NCBI RefSeq assembly: GCF_014322795.1
Contig: NZ_JAASTT010000004.1
Coordinates: forward strand, 1 to 64,000
DNA length: 64,000 nt
Direction: 5' to 3'
Source: Paenilisteria portnoyi
GTDB taxonomy: Bacteria; Bacillota; Bacilli; Lactobacillales; Listeriaceae
Below are positions 1-9,892 of this stretch, piece after piece. A program made the translations under genes and the position numbers. How positions within the stretch are numbered: the stretch's first letter is position 1; each line of letters begins with the position of its first letter. The notes below the pieces were generated by a model. That model saw only the letters and a list, made by a program, of their open reading frames with translations, was not told where the DNA came from and ran no database searches.

Positions 1-62
1 AGGGGAGTGCTTTACCACCCAACTGGTGTTTCAACGCTATCTCACGATTCCCCTCCAAATCT

Positions 63-183
63 CAGCGGAGCGACAAGCGCTCAGATTCTAGGCAAAGCCG
101 CGCACCGGAGCGGAATGTACTAAAGTACATGAGCACTGGAGCACAGGCTTTAACGACGAAGGTGAGTGCTTGTCGCTCCGCTG
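63..183. repeat. Large nested dyad after murZ
   Basis: Two 21-bp arms (63-83 and 163-183) are inverted copies with one difference. Inside them AAAGCC (94-99) faces GGCTTT (147-152), and the centre is the palindrome ATGTACTAAAGTACAT (115-130). Two short direct repeats, GCACCGGAGC and GCACTGGAGC, flank the centre. The structure starts six bases past the murZ stop codon and could fold as one long RNA hairpin in either direction. There is no clear T-run, so a simple intrinsic terminator is not certain. Bases 1-62 hold nothing I can name. Confidence 0.75.
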
Positions 184-188
184 AATGA

Positions 189-1460
189 CTAGACGATTTC
201 GGAGGCCTGCGACACCTTACAAATATCAGCACCTATACCTTCTAATTTTTCGATAATGCGACCGTAGCCTCGTTCAATATGTTCAACGCCATGGATTTCC
301 GTAACACCATCTGCAGCAAGACCCGCGATAACAAGTGAGGCTCCCGCGCGTAAATCTGATGCGGTTACTGTAGCGCCCCTAAGCTGCGTTGGACCTGTGA
401 CTATGGCTGCACGGCTTTGAAGTTTGAAGCGGCCACCCATGCGTTTTAGCTCATCGATATGTTTAAAACGGCTTGGATAAATAGTGTCTGTTACAACGCT
501 ACTTCCGTGGGCACCGGCTAATAACGCAGTCATCGGTTGTTGTAAATCGGTTGGAAAACCTGGATAGGCATAGGTTTTGATATCTACTTTTTTCAGGGAA
601 CCACTCTTCCCGATGTAGGCAGAATCTTCATCCATTTCAATGGATACGCCGGCTTCGACGAGTTTCGCTTTCACTGCTTCCATATGAGCTGGAATAATGT
701 TTTCGACCTTGATTCCAGAGCCCGCTGCTGCTGCTAAAATCATAAAAGTTCCTGCTTCGATGCGATCAGGAATAATCGTGTGACGGCATCCGTGGAGTGT
801 TTCAACGCCTTCAATACGGATAGTATCTGTGCCAGCACCTTTTATTTTTGCTCCCATGCTAGTAAGGAGAGTCGCGACATCGATAATTTCTGGTTCCTTG
901 GCTGCGTTTTCGATAACTGTTTTTCCGGTCGCTTTTACAGCGGCAAGCATGATATTAATGGTCGCGCCAACGCTAACAACGTCTAGATAGATCCGGGCAC
1001 CTTTTAGTTCATCCGCACGTAAATAGATGGCTCCTTGCTCATTTGTGACCGTAGCTCCCAATGCCTCGAATCCTTTAATATGTTGATCGATTGGACGCGG
1101 GCCTAAATAACACCCACCAGGAAGCCCGATAACCGCTTTTTTGAAACGGCCTAGCATCGCACCCATGAGATAATAGGAAGCGCGTAATTTTTTTACATTG
1201 CCGTTTGGTAGTGGCATATCCATTAAATGAGACGGGTCAATTGTGACTGCATCTGTGTCAGCATGAATCGTTCCGCCAAGTTCTTCTAAAATTGCATATA
1301 ATGTGTGTACATCGGATATATCGGGTAAGCCTTCAATGGTAACATCTGAATCAGCCAGAATTGTAGCAGGAATAAGCGCCACAGCACTATTCTTAGCACC
1401 ATCCACACGCAACGTCCCAGATAATTCTCTTCCACCTTTTATTACTAATTTCTCAATCAT
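189..1460 (-). CDS. murZ: UDP-N-acetylglucosamine 1-carboxyvinyltransferase (MurA2/MurZ)
   Basis: Cytoplasmic enzyme of the first committed step of peptidoglycan synthesis: it transfers enolpyruvate from PEP to UDP-GlcNAc. At 423 aa it has the normal family length. The N-terminus has the substrate-binding DGAKNSAV motif and the catalytic loop reads [13 protein letters not shown], with the cysteine near residue 117 that PEP and fosfomycin modify. The ATG follows GAAAGAAGGAACGGT, a good ribosome site. Firmicutes usually carry two MurA paralogues; I assign the second one because of the fba and Ami neighbourhood, which is inference. Confidence 0.93.
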   Translation of the reverse strand: MIEKLVIKGGRELSGTLRVDGAKNSAVALIPATILADSDVTIEGLPDISDVHTLYAILEELGGTIHADTDAVTIDPSHLMDMPLPNGNVKKLRASYYLMGAMLGRFKKAVIGLPGGCYLGPRPIDQHIKGFEALGATVTNEQGAIYLRADELKGARIYLDVVSVGATINIMLAAVKATGKTVIENAAKEPEIIDVATLLTSMGAKIKGAGTDTIRIEGVETLHGCRHTIIPDRIEAGTFMILAAAAGSGIKVENIIPAHMEAVKAKLVEAGVSIEMDEDSAYIGKSGSLKKVDIKTYAYPGFPTDLQQPMTALLAGAHGSSVVTDTIYPSRFKHIDELKRMGGRFKLQSRAAIVTGPTQLRGATVTASDLRAGASLVIAGLAADGVTEIHGVEHIERGYGRIIEKLEGIGADICKVSQASEIV

Positions 1461-1661
1461 ACCGTTCCTTCTTTCTAATTAAAAAGATTTCACTTGTTGC
1501 TAATTATCCCTGATATTGAGGAAATTTGCAAATATTGAAAAGCTGAAGAAGCCCGTTAGACCCGAAAAAGCTTGGAGCGACCGCAATGAAAACCCACTCT
1601 TGGTTTTTATGGAGGGCGCGAAAGCTTCGAGGGGCTGGCTTCTGAAGCTGGATCCGGAAGC

Positions 1662-1728
1662 GCTGGTCTTGACGCAGCACATGGATTACATGCTCACTTT
1701 CGTTCTCATGCATATTGGGCTTCTAATT
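1662..1728 (+). repeat. Dispersed hairpin repeat, copy A
   Basis: This 67-bp block is 65/67 identical to 1814-1880 (152 bp downstream). The constant part runs GGATTACATGCTCACTTTCG through CATGCATATTGG. It continues into a hairpin, TGGGCTTCT pairing with AGAATCCCA (end near 1757) with one mismatch. The surrounding 429-bp gap (1461-1889) has no credible gene: the 102-aa frame across it is made of the repeat. Confidence 0.8.
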
Positions 1729-1813
1729 CAGCTCAATACGCTTCTTAAGAATCCCAACAAAGCTGAAACGGCCCGTTCAGCTCCGACAAAAACTGGAGCG
1801 GCTACCAGAAAAA

Positions 1814-1898
1814 GCTGGTCTTGACGCAGCGCATGGATTACATGCTCACTTTCGTTCTCATGCATATTGGGGTTCTAATTCTCCATTCCTCAAACCCC
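1814..1898 (+). repeat. Dispersed hairpin repeat, copy B
   Basis: Second copy of the constant block (1814-1868), followed by a hairpin with a perfect GGGGTT/AACCCC stem (1869-1874 and 1893-1898). Its right arm lies inside the last codons of the monooxygenase gene, so the structure sits at the 3' end of that transcript. Confidence 0.8.
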
Positions 1899-3044
1899 TC
1901 CACTATCCAAATCCACATCATATATATAATCCAATTGTTTCCGCTGTGCTGAGACTGGTGCTAAGCGCATCCCCATATTCCGCACCTTACATACAAACGG
2001 CGCCTCCAATTGCGCAACTTTTCCGATCAGCCGTGAGCGCTCTGTGATTTTCTTTATTCTGCCGACCCTCGCTTGGCTGAATGCCTCGAAAGCTAGCTCC
2101 ACATTATCGATTTTTTTCAAATAATTGCGCAAAATAATCGCGTCTTCCATCGCCTGACAGCCACCCTGTCCCAAATTAGGTGTCATCGCATGTGCCGCGT
2201 CTCCAATCAAAACTACACGCCCTTTTGCAAAACTTTTCATAGGCTCCAAATCAAAAATATCTCCACGTATCAGCTTATCTGGATTTGTAGCTTCCAGTAT
2301 GTCCCGAATCGGCTGATGATAGGAACCAAAACGCTCTACGAGATGCGATAATTCATATGCTTGATGCGCAATGCTGTTCTCAGAAGCCCCAACTACCGCA
2401 AACCAATATGTTTCCTGGTTTGCCAGAGGGACAATTCCTACGCGTCCTTTTGTACCCCAAGTTTCTGTGAATAGCTTTGTATCTGCATCTTTCGGCCAGG
2501 TTTTAGCAACGCCGCGCCAACAGGTGTAGCCCGCATAACGAAGCGGCTGTTTGCCAAAAATACGACTCCTCGCAACAGAATGAATCCCGTCTGCAACGAT
2601 TGCGTAATCCCCGCGAACCTCAGAGCCATCTTCCATTTGTAACGCAACTCCTGAAGCGTTCTGCACCAAATCTCGACATCTGCTCCCTAATCTTAGCGTA
2701 CCTTCTTTCAAAGCATGTAACAAAATTCCCTGCAAATCGCCTCTATGTATCGCATAAATCGAGAAAGCAGACTTCTCATCATCTAATTTCGTAATAGCTT
2801 TTCCAGCCTCATCCACAATTGCTATTCCTTTCGAGCTGACATTTCCCATCGCCTTTACTTGGTCGGCCAAGCCTAGTATCTCTAACGCTGACATCCCATT
2901 TGGCGCCATTGTGATACCTGCCCCAACTCGTTTTATTTCCTCAGCCTGCTCATAAATTTCTACAGAAAAACCGGATTGTTGTAGTGCTATACCTGTCATC
3001 AAACCGGCAATTCCACCACCTATAATTAAAAATTTATCTGCCAT
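1890..3044 (-). CDS. FAD-dependent monooxygenase
   Basis: Flavoprotein aromatic hydroxylase of the UbiH/PHBH superfamily, cytoplasmic. It starts with the Rossmann motif IIGGGIAGLMTG for the FAD ADP moiety, has the central DG motif (ADGIHS) and the second FAD motif GDAAHAMTPNLGQGG near residue 285. I place the start at the ATG after GGAGTGCGAGAA (spacing 8) instead of a GTG three codons upstream, which lies inside the ribosome site. The substrate cannot be told. It stands alone between murZ and fbaA and is flanked on both sides by copies of the dispersed hairpin repeat. Confidence 0.85.
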   Translation of the reverse strand: MADKFLIIGGGIAGLMTGIALQQSGFSVEIYEQAEEIKRVGAGITMAPNGMSALEILGLADQVKAMGNVSSKGIAIVDEAGKAITKLDDEKSAFSIYAIHRGDLQGILLHALKEGTLRLGSRCRDLVQNASGVALQMEDGSEVRGDYAIVADGIHSVARSRIFGKQPLRYAGYTCWRGVAKTWPKDADTKLFTETWGTKGRVGIVPLANQETYWFAVVGASENSIAHQAYELSHLVERFGSYHQPIRDILEATNPDKLIRGDIFDLEPMKSFAKGRVVLIGDAAHAMTPNLGQGGCQAMEDAIILRNYLKKIDNVELAFEAFSQARVGRIKKITERSRLIGKVAQLEAPFVCKVRNMGMRLAPVSAQRKQLDYIYDVDLDSGGV

Positions 3045-3140
3045 TTCTCGCACTCCATTCTTTGTATGCGTTCTCTTTTTAAGTGTATCAAGCTTTGGGA
3101 AAATTGGATATCCGACTTTTGGTATATGTATTTGGGTTCG

Positions 3141-3219
3141 GCTGTCTTGACTTGGTGCATAAAAGGATTACTTACTCTCATGCATATTGGTACTGTCATT
3201 CACTTCATTTAAACAGTAC
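3141..3219 (+). repeat. Dispersed hairpin repeat, degenerate copy C
   Basis: GTCTTGAC, GGATTAC and CATGCATATTGG appear in the same order as in copies A and B, with a short internal deletion. They are followed by a perfect 8-bp hairpin, GGTACTGT/ACAGTACC. The stem sequence differs from all other copies while the pairing is kept. Confidence 0.65.
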
Positions 3220-3271
3220 CCACAAAAATAACGAGCCGAAATTTGGCTCGTTATCATCATTTAGTATAAAA

Positions 3272-4126
3272 TTATGCTTTGCCGTTTGAACCAAATTCTT
3301 GGATCTTAGCAACAACCGTTTTAACAATCGCAGCTTGGCCAGGTCCGATAACTTTACGTGGATCGTAAACTTTATCGTCTGTAGCTAATTTTTCGCGAAC
3401 AGCGGCTGTCCAAACAATTTGGCATTCCGTGTTAACGTTGATTTTGCTGTGACCGTGTTCGATTGCTTGTTTGATTTGGTGTTCAGGAATTCCAGAACCA
3501 CCGTGTAGTACTAGAGGAGCACCAGTTAATTTCGAGATTTCTTCCATTTCTTTGAATCCTAGAACTGGTTCGCCGTGGTAAGGACCGTGTACAGAACCTA
3601 GTGCTGCAGCAAGTGCATCAATGTTAGCTTCTTTAACAACACGTAAACATTCAGCAGGATCAGCGTAGTTGATTCCACCTGTTACGCCGTCTTCTTCGCC
3701 ACCAACAGTTCCAACTTCGGCTTCAACAGAAACGCCTTTTGGATGTGCGTAGTCAACAACTTTTTTAGTCATTTCAACGTTTTCATCGATTGGGTGATGA
3801 GAACCATCGATCATAACTGATGAGAATCCTGCATCGATTGCAGCTTTACAAGAATCAAAAGATGAACCATGATCCAAGTGAATTGCAACTGGTACAGTGA
3901 TTTTTAGGTCATGCATAAGTCCTTCAGTCATTTTAACTACTGTAGTAAATCCGCCCATGTATTTTGCTGCTCCTTCAGAAACACCAAGGATTACAGGGGA
4001 TTTTTCTTGTTCTGCAGCTTCTAAAATAGCGCGAGTCCATTCAAGGTTGTTGATATTGAATTGACCAACAGCATATTTACCAGCTAACGCTTTGTTCAAC
4101 ATTTCAGTCATACTAACGATAGGCAT
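3272..4126 (-). CDS. fbaA: Class II fructose-bisphosphate aldolase
   Basis: Zinc-dependent glycolytic enzyme cleaving fructose 1,6-bisphosphate to glyceraldehyde 3-phosphate and dihydroxyacetone phosphate. The 284-aa length is typical. HLDHGSS near residue 82 holds the first zinc histidine and the catalytic aspartate, [13 protein letters not shown] is the loop of class II enzymes, and VLHGGSGIP holds a later zinc histidine and the phosphate-binding loop. A GAGGAGG ribosome site precedes the ATG. The 282 bp upstream (4127-4408) contain no supported gene and presumably hold its promoter. Confidence 0.95.
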   Translation of the reverse strand: MPIVSMTEMLNKALAGKYAVGQFNINNLEWTRAILEAAEQEKSPVILGVSEGAAKYMGGFTTVVKMTEGLMHDLKITVPVAIHLDHGSSFDSCKAAIDAGFSSVMIDGSHHPIDENVEMTKKVVDYAHPKGVSVEAEVGTVGGEEDGVTGGINYADPAECLRVVKEANIDALAAALGSVHGPYHGEPVLGFKEMEEISKLTGAPLVLHGGSGIPEHQIKQAIEHGHSKINVNTECQIVWTAAVREKLATDDKVYDPRKVIGPGQAAIVKTVVAKIQEFGSNGKA

Positions 4127-4408
4127 AATACATTTTCCTCCTCAGGAATATAAGAGGTCTCGAGCATACATCGGGTAAATCGGCGGAATACAAACGCTTT
4201 CGCTCGATTTGTGTAAAGCCACGTTTACGTCCTACCCAATTTCCATGGTTTGGCGGTCTTCGGCTTTATTCGAGTTTGCTTTAGACTCTTACAAAATTTG
4301 ATTTTCTGCTGTGAAAAATAACGGTTGCTATTTTTCCTAACACTGTAATAATACCAGATTTGTGAGTAGTTTACCATAGTGAAGGTCGATATTTTTGATG
4401 TAATCGTT

Positions 4409-5326
4409 TTATTTCTGTAAGCGATGCTCGATTCGGGTTGCATCTGCCAAAATTGCCAATTTTTCTGGTAAAACTTCCAAGCTGTATGGCGTTTCGCCTC
4501 CGTATACCCCGTCATAACTTATATTCAAACTCGTATCGCATTCGATTTCTACGTGTTTTGTTTTAACGTATACCACATCTTCGCTTTCGAGATGGGAACC
4601 GTTCTTAATAGAAGCAAGCAACTTGAGTAGTTTTATTGGTGAAACCTTTTCCAAAATTAGTAAATCCAGATATCCGTCGTTCAATAAGGCTGGTGGGCAC
4701 AGTTTTTCCATGCCTCCAACACTGTTTGTTAGCGCGCCAAATAACAACAGGATTTCGCCTTCGAATACGCCTTTATCGTGTGTTATTTTTACTTGTTTTG
4801 GTGCTAATTTCGGTAATAGTGATATTCCGCTTACTAGGTAGGCTAGGCGTCCGATTTTATTTTTCATCGATTCTTTGACAGCATACGTGATTTCGGTGAT
4901 TTTCCCGCCGGCTGCATTATTGATGAAATACTGATCGTTTGCTTGCCCCACATCCACTTTTATCGTCGCACCGGCTGCAATAATATGCAAAGCTTCCACT
5001 GGGTCTTTCGCCATCCCAAGTGCGCGCGCGAAATCATTTGTTGTTCCCACTGGTAAAACGCCAAAAACAGGTTGCGTCGGCGCTTGCATTAGCCCATTAA
5101 CAACATCGTTTACCGTGCCATCTCCACCCGCCGCAACAATAAATGCAAAACCGTCTAATACACCTTGCTTCGCGATTTTAGTCGCACTTTTTGCTTGTTC
5201 TGTTGTTGGAATCAAGGTGACGTCGAACCCCGCCGCTTCCAAAACTTGTTCTGCAACTGGCATCAGCTTGTGAAACTTGCGCTGCCCAGCAACTGGATTA
5301 TAAATAATTAACATCCGCTTTAACAT
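4409..5326 (-). CDS. Diacylglycerol kinase family lipid kinase
   Basis: YegS/DagK-type kinase, 305 aa, which phosphorylates diacylglycerol or a related lipid at the membrane face. The N-terminus reads IIYNPVAG, and the nucleotide loop GGDGTVNDVVNGL lies near residue 65, followed by PVGTTNDFARALG. The open frame extends about 86 codons upstream, but AAGGGG before the ATG at 5326 and the family's usual start favour the shorter form. In Listeria a lipid kinase gene lies next to ami; DagK and YegS cannot be separated from sequence alone. Confidence 0.85.
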   Translation of the reverse strand: MLKRMLIIYNPVAGQRKFHKLMPVAEQVLEAAGFDVTLIPTTEQAKSATKIAKQGVLDGFAFIVAAGGDGTVNDVVNGLMQAPTQPVFGVLPVGTTNDFARALGMAKDPVEALHIIAAGATIKVDVGQANDQYFINNAAGGKITEITYAVKESMKNKIGRLAYLVSGISLLPKLAPKQVKITHDKGVFEGEILLLFGALTNSVGGMEKLCPPALLNDGYLDLLILEKVSPIKLLKLLASIKNGSHLESEDVVYVKTKHVEIECDTSLNISYDGVYGGETPYSLEVLPEKLAILADATRIEHRLQK

Positions 5327-5649
5327 CTGTTTTCCCCTTCTCCCATGCAGTGATAGTCTTAGTTTCTTATTTTCCTTCTTTCTTGTCAAACTGGGCGCCT
5401 CGAAGAAATATTTTTCATGTAAAAAATTTGACGCAATATGTTCCATTTTTTTATATTTAAGAGCATATTGGTCACTATTAATGCAATATATTTTTCTAAA
5501 TGACTTTTTTGACGTTATTTCGACATGAAATTGTAGGTAATTTGTCAATTTTTGAGTTGGATCTCCTAAAACTGTTGGTATCACTCGCCATTACGGTCCT
5601 AATCAGTAGTTACATTCGCTCAAATTGGACACAAGATAGGGAAACTCTA

Positions 5650-5678
5650 TTGACTCTCTTCTTGATTTTCTACATAAT
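5650..5678 (+). promoter_or_regulatory. Predicted sigma-A promoter of ami
   Basis: TTGACT (5650-5655), a 17-bp spacer and CATAAT (5673-5678) lie about 100 bp before the amidase start. The rest of the 455-bp gap 5327-5781 is AT-rich; an 88-codon frame there has no ribosome site and overlaps this promoter. Confidence 0.55.
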
Positions 5679-5781
5679 AGGAGTATTCTTTGTATACGTG
5701 GGGAATATACTGAAAGCATCCAAGTTTATGCTGTATAGTTTTTATTACCAAAGGGGACTTTTTTAGAATGGAGATGGACAA

Positions 5782-8082
5782 TTGAAGACTTTATTAAAAT
5801 CAGTTATTGTGACTGTCGGGCTGACAACTGTTGTTTTACCGATATCAGTCCTAGCTGATGAACAACAACCTGCTGATAATAGCGCGGTCACTGCAAAAGA
5901 TGGATCACAAACGATTCAAGATGATTCAATCTATGTACCAAAAGCAGAACGAGAAGGCACGTTCACCGGAGATTTACATGCCGATGAGGAGCAGGAAGCA
6001 CCAATCCCTGATCGTAGCCGAGTTTTAAACGCAAAAGCTGCCTATCCAAATGTGAACAACTATATCAAATCAAATAATTTTGCAAACGCAAAGTTAAGTA
6101 GCCAGATTCAATCGCAGTTCACGAAATTCAACTATCGCAATGGTTACGGTAAGCCAGAAGGTGTTGTCTTGCATGAAACGGCTAATCCGAATTCAACGAT
6201 TCAGAACGAAGTTGACTACATGAGTCATAACTGGGAGAACGCTTTTGTGCATAGTTTTGTCGATAAAGGCAATATTATTCAAATTCACCCAACCGATTAT
6301 GGTGTTTGGGGCGCAGGACGTTTTGCCAATGCTCGCTTTGTTCAGTACGAACTGGTGGAGCACAATACATTTGATGAATTTGCACGTTCGATTAATAATT
6401 ATGCCTATTACACGGCCTACATCCTAGATAAATATAAATTACCGATTGATAGCGCTGAAACAGATGGTGTTGGAACGGTTTGGACGCATAATGCTGTCAG
6501 TAAATATCTTGGTGGCACAACGCATACCGATCCAATTGGCTATTTCAACAAATGGGGCTACAGCTACAATGAGTTCCTGGCACTTGTAACTGAGAAATCC
6601 AAAACGTTTAGTAAAGATACCATTCTTTCTAACGTTCCTTTTGCAGCGACAACTTACGCCAATGTCAAATCTGCGGCTGGAAACACGGTTTGGTCGGCAC
6701 CTTTTAATACAGCAGGAGCCAAAGAAGTAAATCCACTTTCCACTTATACTGGCAAAAATTTAAAACTGTTACGCACAGCAAAAACGCAAAGTGGTACGTG
6801 GTATCAATTTAGCATTGACGGTCGGACAATCGGCTGGGTGGAAGATAAAGCGGTAACTGCTTTTTACACACCTAGTATGGAAAAAACCGCGAATCTAACG
6901 CGCTATGTCAACGTTCCTACAGAATCCATTTATTACTTCCCAGTTATAGATAGCTCGATGCGTAAAGGAACATTAGCTTCTTATACGAATAAACCGTTGC
7001 TTGCAAATAAGCAAATCACACTAAACGGCACATTATGGTATCGCCTAATGAATGGATCCGAAGCAGTCGGCTGGGTTCGCGCTTCAAGCCTGACAACAAC
7101 CACTTTCGATCAAATTGCTTACGATAAAGTAATGGGTGCTACGACTTATGCGAGCGTTAAAACAGCGACCGGCAATAATGTCTGGACCGTACCAAACGGA
7201 ACACTTGGAGCTAAAGTTGTCAATCCACTTTCTAGCTACAACGGTAAAAACCTAAAACTTGTTCGTGAAGCCAAAACAAGCAAAGGTATCTGGTACCAAT
7301 TTGCCATCGATGGTAAGACAATTGGTTGGGTAGACAGCAAAGCCGTATCTATTTTCTACACACCAAGTATGGAACAAACGGCTAATCTACCGCGTTATGT
7401 CGCACTTCCGAAAGATTCTATTTATTACTTCCCAGTAGTTGATAGTTCCATGCGAAAAGGTGATTTGACGAAATATCTGAACTTGAAGCTAACGGTTCAT
7501 AAACAAATCAAGGTTAACGGTACGCTCTGGTATCGCCTAATAAATGGCTCCGAGTCGATTGGTTGGGTTCGCGCAATGAGCGTTACGCCGACTAATTACG
7601 ACCAACCCGTTTACAACAAAACGTTGACCGCTTACGGTAAAATGAAAACAACAGCCGGTCAGTATATTTGGAAACTAGTTCCGAACACATACGGTATAAA
7701 TTCTAAAATTGCACCACTTTCCAATTACAGCGGTAAAAAGCTCCGCATCTTGCGTGAAGCTAAAACAACTGGCGGTCTATACTACCAAATCAGTTCAAAC
7801 GGTCAACTTCTTGGCTGGGTCAATGCAAGTGCCCTGACGAAATTTTATGATGGTGCGATTGCCGAAAGACCAGTAAATCTAACGAAAAAAGTCGCCAATA
7901 CAGCTGGTGTACTGTATTCGTTCCCAGTTGATGATCCTCCGATTAAAGTTGGAACACTAGCTAAATTTGCTGGTAAAACTTTAACTGCAGATCGTCAAGC
8001 TAACATCGAAGGAAAAGTATGGTACCGCCTCAAGAACGGCAATGTCGTTATCGGTTGGACGTTAATGGCAAATATTAAATAA
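5782..8082 (+). CDS. ami: GW-module N-acetylmuramoyl-L-alanine amidase (Ami type)
   Basis: Secreted autolysin, 766 aa. A signal peptide (about residues 1-25, cut after VLA) is followed by an Amidase_2 catalytic domain (about 115-265; VVLHETANPNS carries a zinc histidine and WTHNAV follows later). The C-terminal two thirds hold six GW modules marked by IGWV, VGWV, IGWV, IGWV, LGWV and IGWT, which in Listeria bind lipoteichoic acid. The start is TTG, chosen because GGAG lies 8 nt upstream and the signal peptide begins there. L. monocytogenes Ami is longer with more GW modules, so the anchor is probably weaker here. Confidence 0.92.
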   Translation: MKTLLKSVIVTVGLTTVVLPISVLADEQQPADNSAVTAKDGSQTIQDDSIYVPKAEREGTFTGDLHADEEQEAPIPDRSRVLNAKAAYPNVNNYIKSNNFANAKLSSQIQSQFTKFNYRNGYGKPEGVVLHETANPNSTIQNEVDYMSHNWENAFVHSFVDKGNIIQIHPTDYGVWGAGRFANARFVQYELVEHNTFDEFARSINNYAYYTAYILDKYKLPIDSAETDGVGTVWTHNAVSKYLGGTTHTDPIGYFNKWGYSYNEFLALVTEKSKTFSKDTILSNVPFAATTYANVKSAAGNTVWSAPFNTAGAKEVNPLSTYTGKNLKLLRTAKTQSGTWYQFSIDGRTIGWVEDKAVTAFYTPSMEKTANLTRYVNVPTESIYYFPVIDSSMRKGTLASYTNKPLLANKQITLNGTLWYRLMNGSEAVGWVRASSLTTTTFDQIAYDKVMGATTYASVKTATGNNVWTVPNGTLGAKVVNPLSSYNGKNLKLVREAKTSKGIWYQFAIDGKTIGWVDSKAVSIFYTPSMEQTANLPRYVALPKDSIYYFPVVDSSMRKGDLTKYLNLKLTVHKQIKVNGTLWYRLINGSESIGWVRAMSVTPTNYDQPVYNKTLTAYGKMKTTAGQYIWKLVPNTYGINSKIAPLSNYSGKKLRILREAKTTGGLYYQISSNGQLLGWVNASALTKFYDGAIAERPVNLTKKVANTAGVLYSFPVDDPPIKVGTLAKFAGKTLTADRQANIEGKVWYRLKNGNVVIGWTLMANIK

Positions 8083-8086
8083 CATG

Positions 8087-8132
8087 AAAAAGCAGTAAAT
8101 CCACGTTAAAAAATGGATTTACTGCTTTTTTC
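8087..8132 (+). terminator. Terminator of ami
   Basis: AAAAAGCAGTAAATCCA pairs perfectly with TGGATTTACTGCTTTTTT across a 10-nt loop. It is symmetric enough to stop the converging aldo/keto reductase transcript too. Confidence 0.9.
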
Positions 8133-8136
8133 TCGT

Positions 8137-8961
8137 CTAGAAATTAAAATTGTCAGGATCCGGGCCTGTGCGTTCATTCTGATTCAAACTATCAATCAGC
8201 TTCATTTCCGAATCTTTCAACTCAAAGTCAAAAATATTCGCATTTTCAATAATACGGTTTTGGTGAACTGATTTTGGAATCGTTACGATACCATGTTGCA
8301 AATCCCAGCGTAAAATGACTTGCGCGACTGACTTCTCATAGATTTTAGCGATGGAATTAATGACGCTATTATCAAGGATTTTGCCACTGCCAAGCGGACT
8401 CCATGCTTCTACTATGATATTTTTATCCGCACAATATTTACGCAACGGTTCTTGAGATAAGAACGGATGCAACTCAATTTGATTCACCATTGGAGCAATT
8501 TTTGCTTCTTTTAATAATTCATCCAAATGGTGCTCATGGAAATTACAAACACCAATCGCGCGTACTTTTTTATCTGCATATAATTTTTCAAAGGCACGCC
8601 ATGTATCGACAAACTTGCCTTCTACTGGCCAATGAATTAAGTATAAATCGATATAATCTAAGCCTAATTTCTCCAGACTCGTGTCAAAAGCAGCTAATGT
8701 TGATTCATAACCTTGATCCGCATTCCATAACTTCGTCGTTACAAAAAGGCTATCGCGCGCCACGCCAGATTCCTTGATTGCGCGTCCCACGCCTTCCTCA
8801 TTTTTGTAAGCAGCTGCCGTATCAATGCTCTTATATCCCGTTTCGATCGCCCACTTCACGGAATTCACTGCCTCTTCTCCATCATTCACACGCCAAACGC
8901 CAAAACCAAACTGCGGCATCTCCACGCCATTTGCAAGTGTTACCGTATCATTAATGTTCAT
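8137..8961 (-). CDS. Aldo/keto reductase
   Basis: NADPH-dependent carbonyl reductase of the AKR superfamily (YvgN-like), 274 aa, cytoplasmic. The catalytic tetrad is visible: Asp and Tyr in [15 protein letters not shown], Lys in TTKLWN and His in YLIHWP. The cofactor end shows [13 protein letters not shown]. Start chosen at the ATG after GGGAGGCTGGTAAA; the open frame runs 14 codons further up without a ribosome site. The physiological substrate is unknown; methylglyoxal-type detoxification is common in close relatives. Confidence 0.9.
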   Translation of the reverse strand: MNINDTVTLANGVEMPQFGFGVWRVNDGEEAVNSVKWAIETGYKSIDTAAAYKNEEGVGRAIKESGVARDSLFVTTKLWNADQGYESTLAAFDTSLEKLGLDYIDLYLIHWPVEGKFVDTWRAFEKLYADKKVRAIGVCNFHEHHLDELLKEAKIAPMVNQIELHPFLSQEPLRKYCADKNIIVEAWSPLGSGKILDNSVINSIAKIYEKSVAQVILRWDLQHGIVTIPKSVHQNRIIENANIFDFELKDSEMKLIDSLNQNERTGPDPDNFNF

Positions 8962-9051
8962 TTTACCAGCCTCCCGATTTCTATTTACCTCTCTACTATA
9001 CACCTAATGCCCCCCAGAGATGCAAGCCTTAAGCCTCCTAATTCTGGACAC

Positions 9052-9158
9052 AAAAAAACCACCGCGGAAAAAGGGGGAAACCGCGATGGTTAAAAAGGGA
9101 GTTTTGTCGGATAAACAACTACTAAAAAGGGGGAAAAGTAATTGCTATCCTCTTTACA
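9052..9158 (-). ncRNA. Predicted LhrC-like sRNA 1
   Basis: On the minus strand a TATTAT -10 (9165-9170) with a weak TTGATG -35 would start an RNA of about 105 nt. It folds as a 5' hairpin CAATTACT/AGTAGTTG with CCCCC in the loop, a single-stranded linker with CUCCC, and a terminator ACCATCGCGG/CCGCGGTGGT (one wobble) with CCCCC in the loop and seven U. Listeria LhrC sRNAs have this size, this three-part layout and exposed UCCC motifs. Start site and family membership are inference. Confidence 0.55.
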
Positions 9159-9234
9159 TTCTCTATAATACAAGTCGTACATGATAACCCATCAAGAATT
9201 AGATGAGAAATTCATGAAAAATTTATTTCGGTGT

Positions 9235-9879
9235 TTATAAATCTTTTTTTGCAAAAATACGTAAAGAACAGAATAGCGATATCGTATAGGCTAAAATAGA
9301 AATAATCAGAAAGAGACCTGCAAGCACATTGTTCGATATATGCATCAAATACTGTAGCAGCCAATGACCAAATTCAGATTGATACATAGCCACTAGCAGC
9401 ACGCCTAAAAGAACAACTAGAGCTGTATACATATAACTCAATCGCTGAAACCCAAGCCAGTAGTAACAAGGCAGAACAATAGCAAAAAAGAAACATAGTC
9501 CAGCAAAAACAAAACCTATCGAAATAAAATGTTCCGTTATCCCGCCTCTATTTCCAATAAATAAACCAATAGTTAATGTGACTATAAAAATGAAAAGCAT
9601 AGCAAAAATCATATATGCCAAACTAGATACATATTTCGAGATAACTACCTTTGCCCTTGAAATCGGCCAACTTACTATCAACCCACCGCCACTTTTATCA
9701 TCATAGCTAAGTGCTGCAAAAATAGGAGCCATTGAGATCATAGTCGCCCCTAAAGCATAGAGCACCCATGTTACAAAATCTTGGCTCATCCATAAAGTTA
9801 ATAGCGCCACTACAAAAATAAGATAGTATGCCACTACTTTTGTCTGAACACGAAAATCTTTTCTTATTAATGCATACAA
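9235..9879 (-). CDS. ABC-2 type exporter permease
   Basis: Integral membrane protein of 214 aa with about six hydrophobic segments and no enzymatic motif. It resembles small ABC-2 permeases that pair with a separate ATPase. It is the last gene of a four-gene unit (GntR regulator, ATPase, permease, permease), 13 bp after the previous permease, which suggests the two permeases form a heterodimer. Cargo is unknown; related YtrA-controlled systems respond to cell-envelope antibiotics. Confidence 0.75.
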   Translation of the reverse strand: MYALIRKDFRVQTKVVAYYLIFVVALLTLWMSQDFVTWVLYALGATMISMAPIFAALSYDDKSGGGLIVSWPISRAKVVISKYVSSLAYMIFAMLFIFIVTLTIGLFIGNRGGITEHFISIGFVFAGLCFFFAIVLPCYYWLGFQRLSYMYTALVVLLGVLLVAMYQSEFGHWLLQYLMHISNNVLAGLFLIISILAYTISLFCSLRIFAKKDL

Positions 9880-9892
9880 TATAATTCCCCCC

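Noticed and set aside
1516..1824. 102-codon plus-strand frame and two minus-strand frames between murZ and the monooxygenase
   Set aside because: They are made of the duplicated repeat block, have no ribosome site and differ in frame between copies.
4225..4515. 96-codon minus-strand frame before fbaA
   Set aside because: It overlaps the real end of the lipid kinase gene in another frame and has no ribosome site or recognisable content.
5500..5766. 88-codon hydrophobic frame before ami
   Set aside because: No ribosome site, and the likely ami promoter lies inside it; AT-rich DNA easily gives hydrophobic frames.
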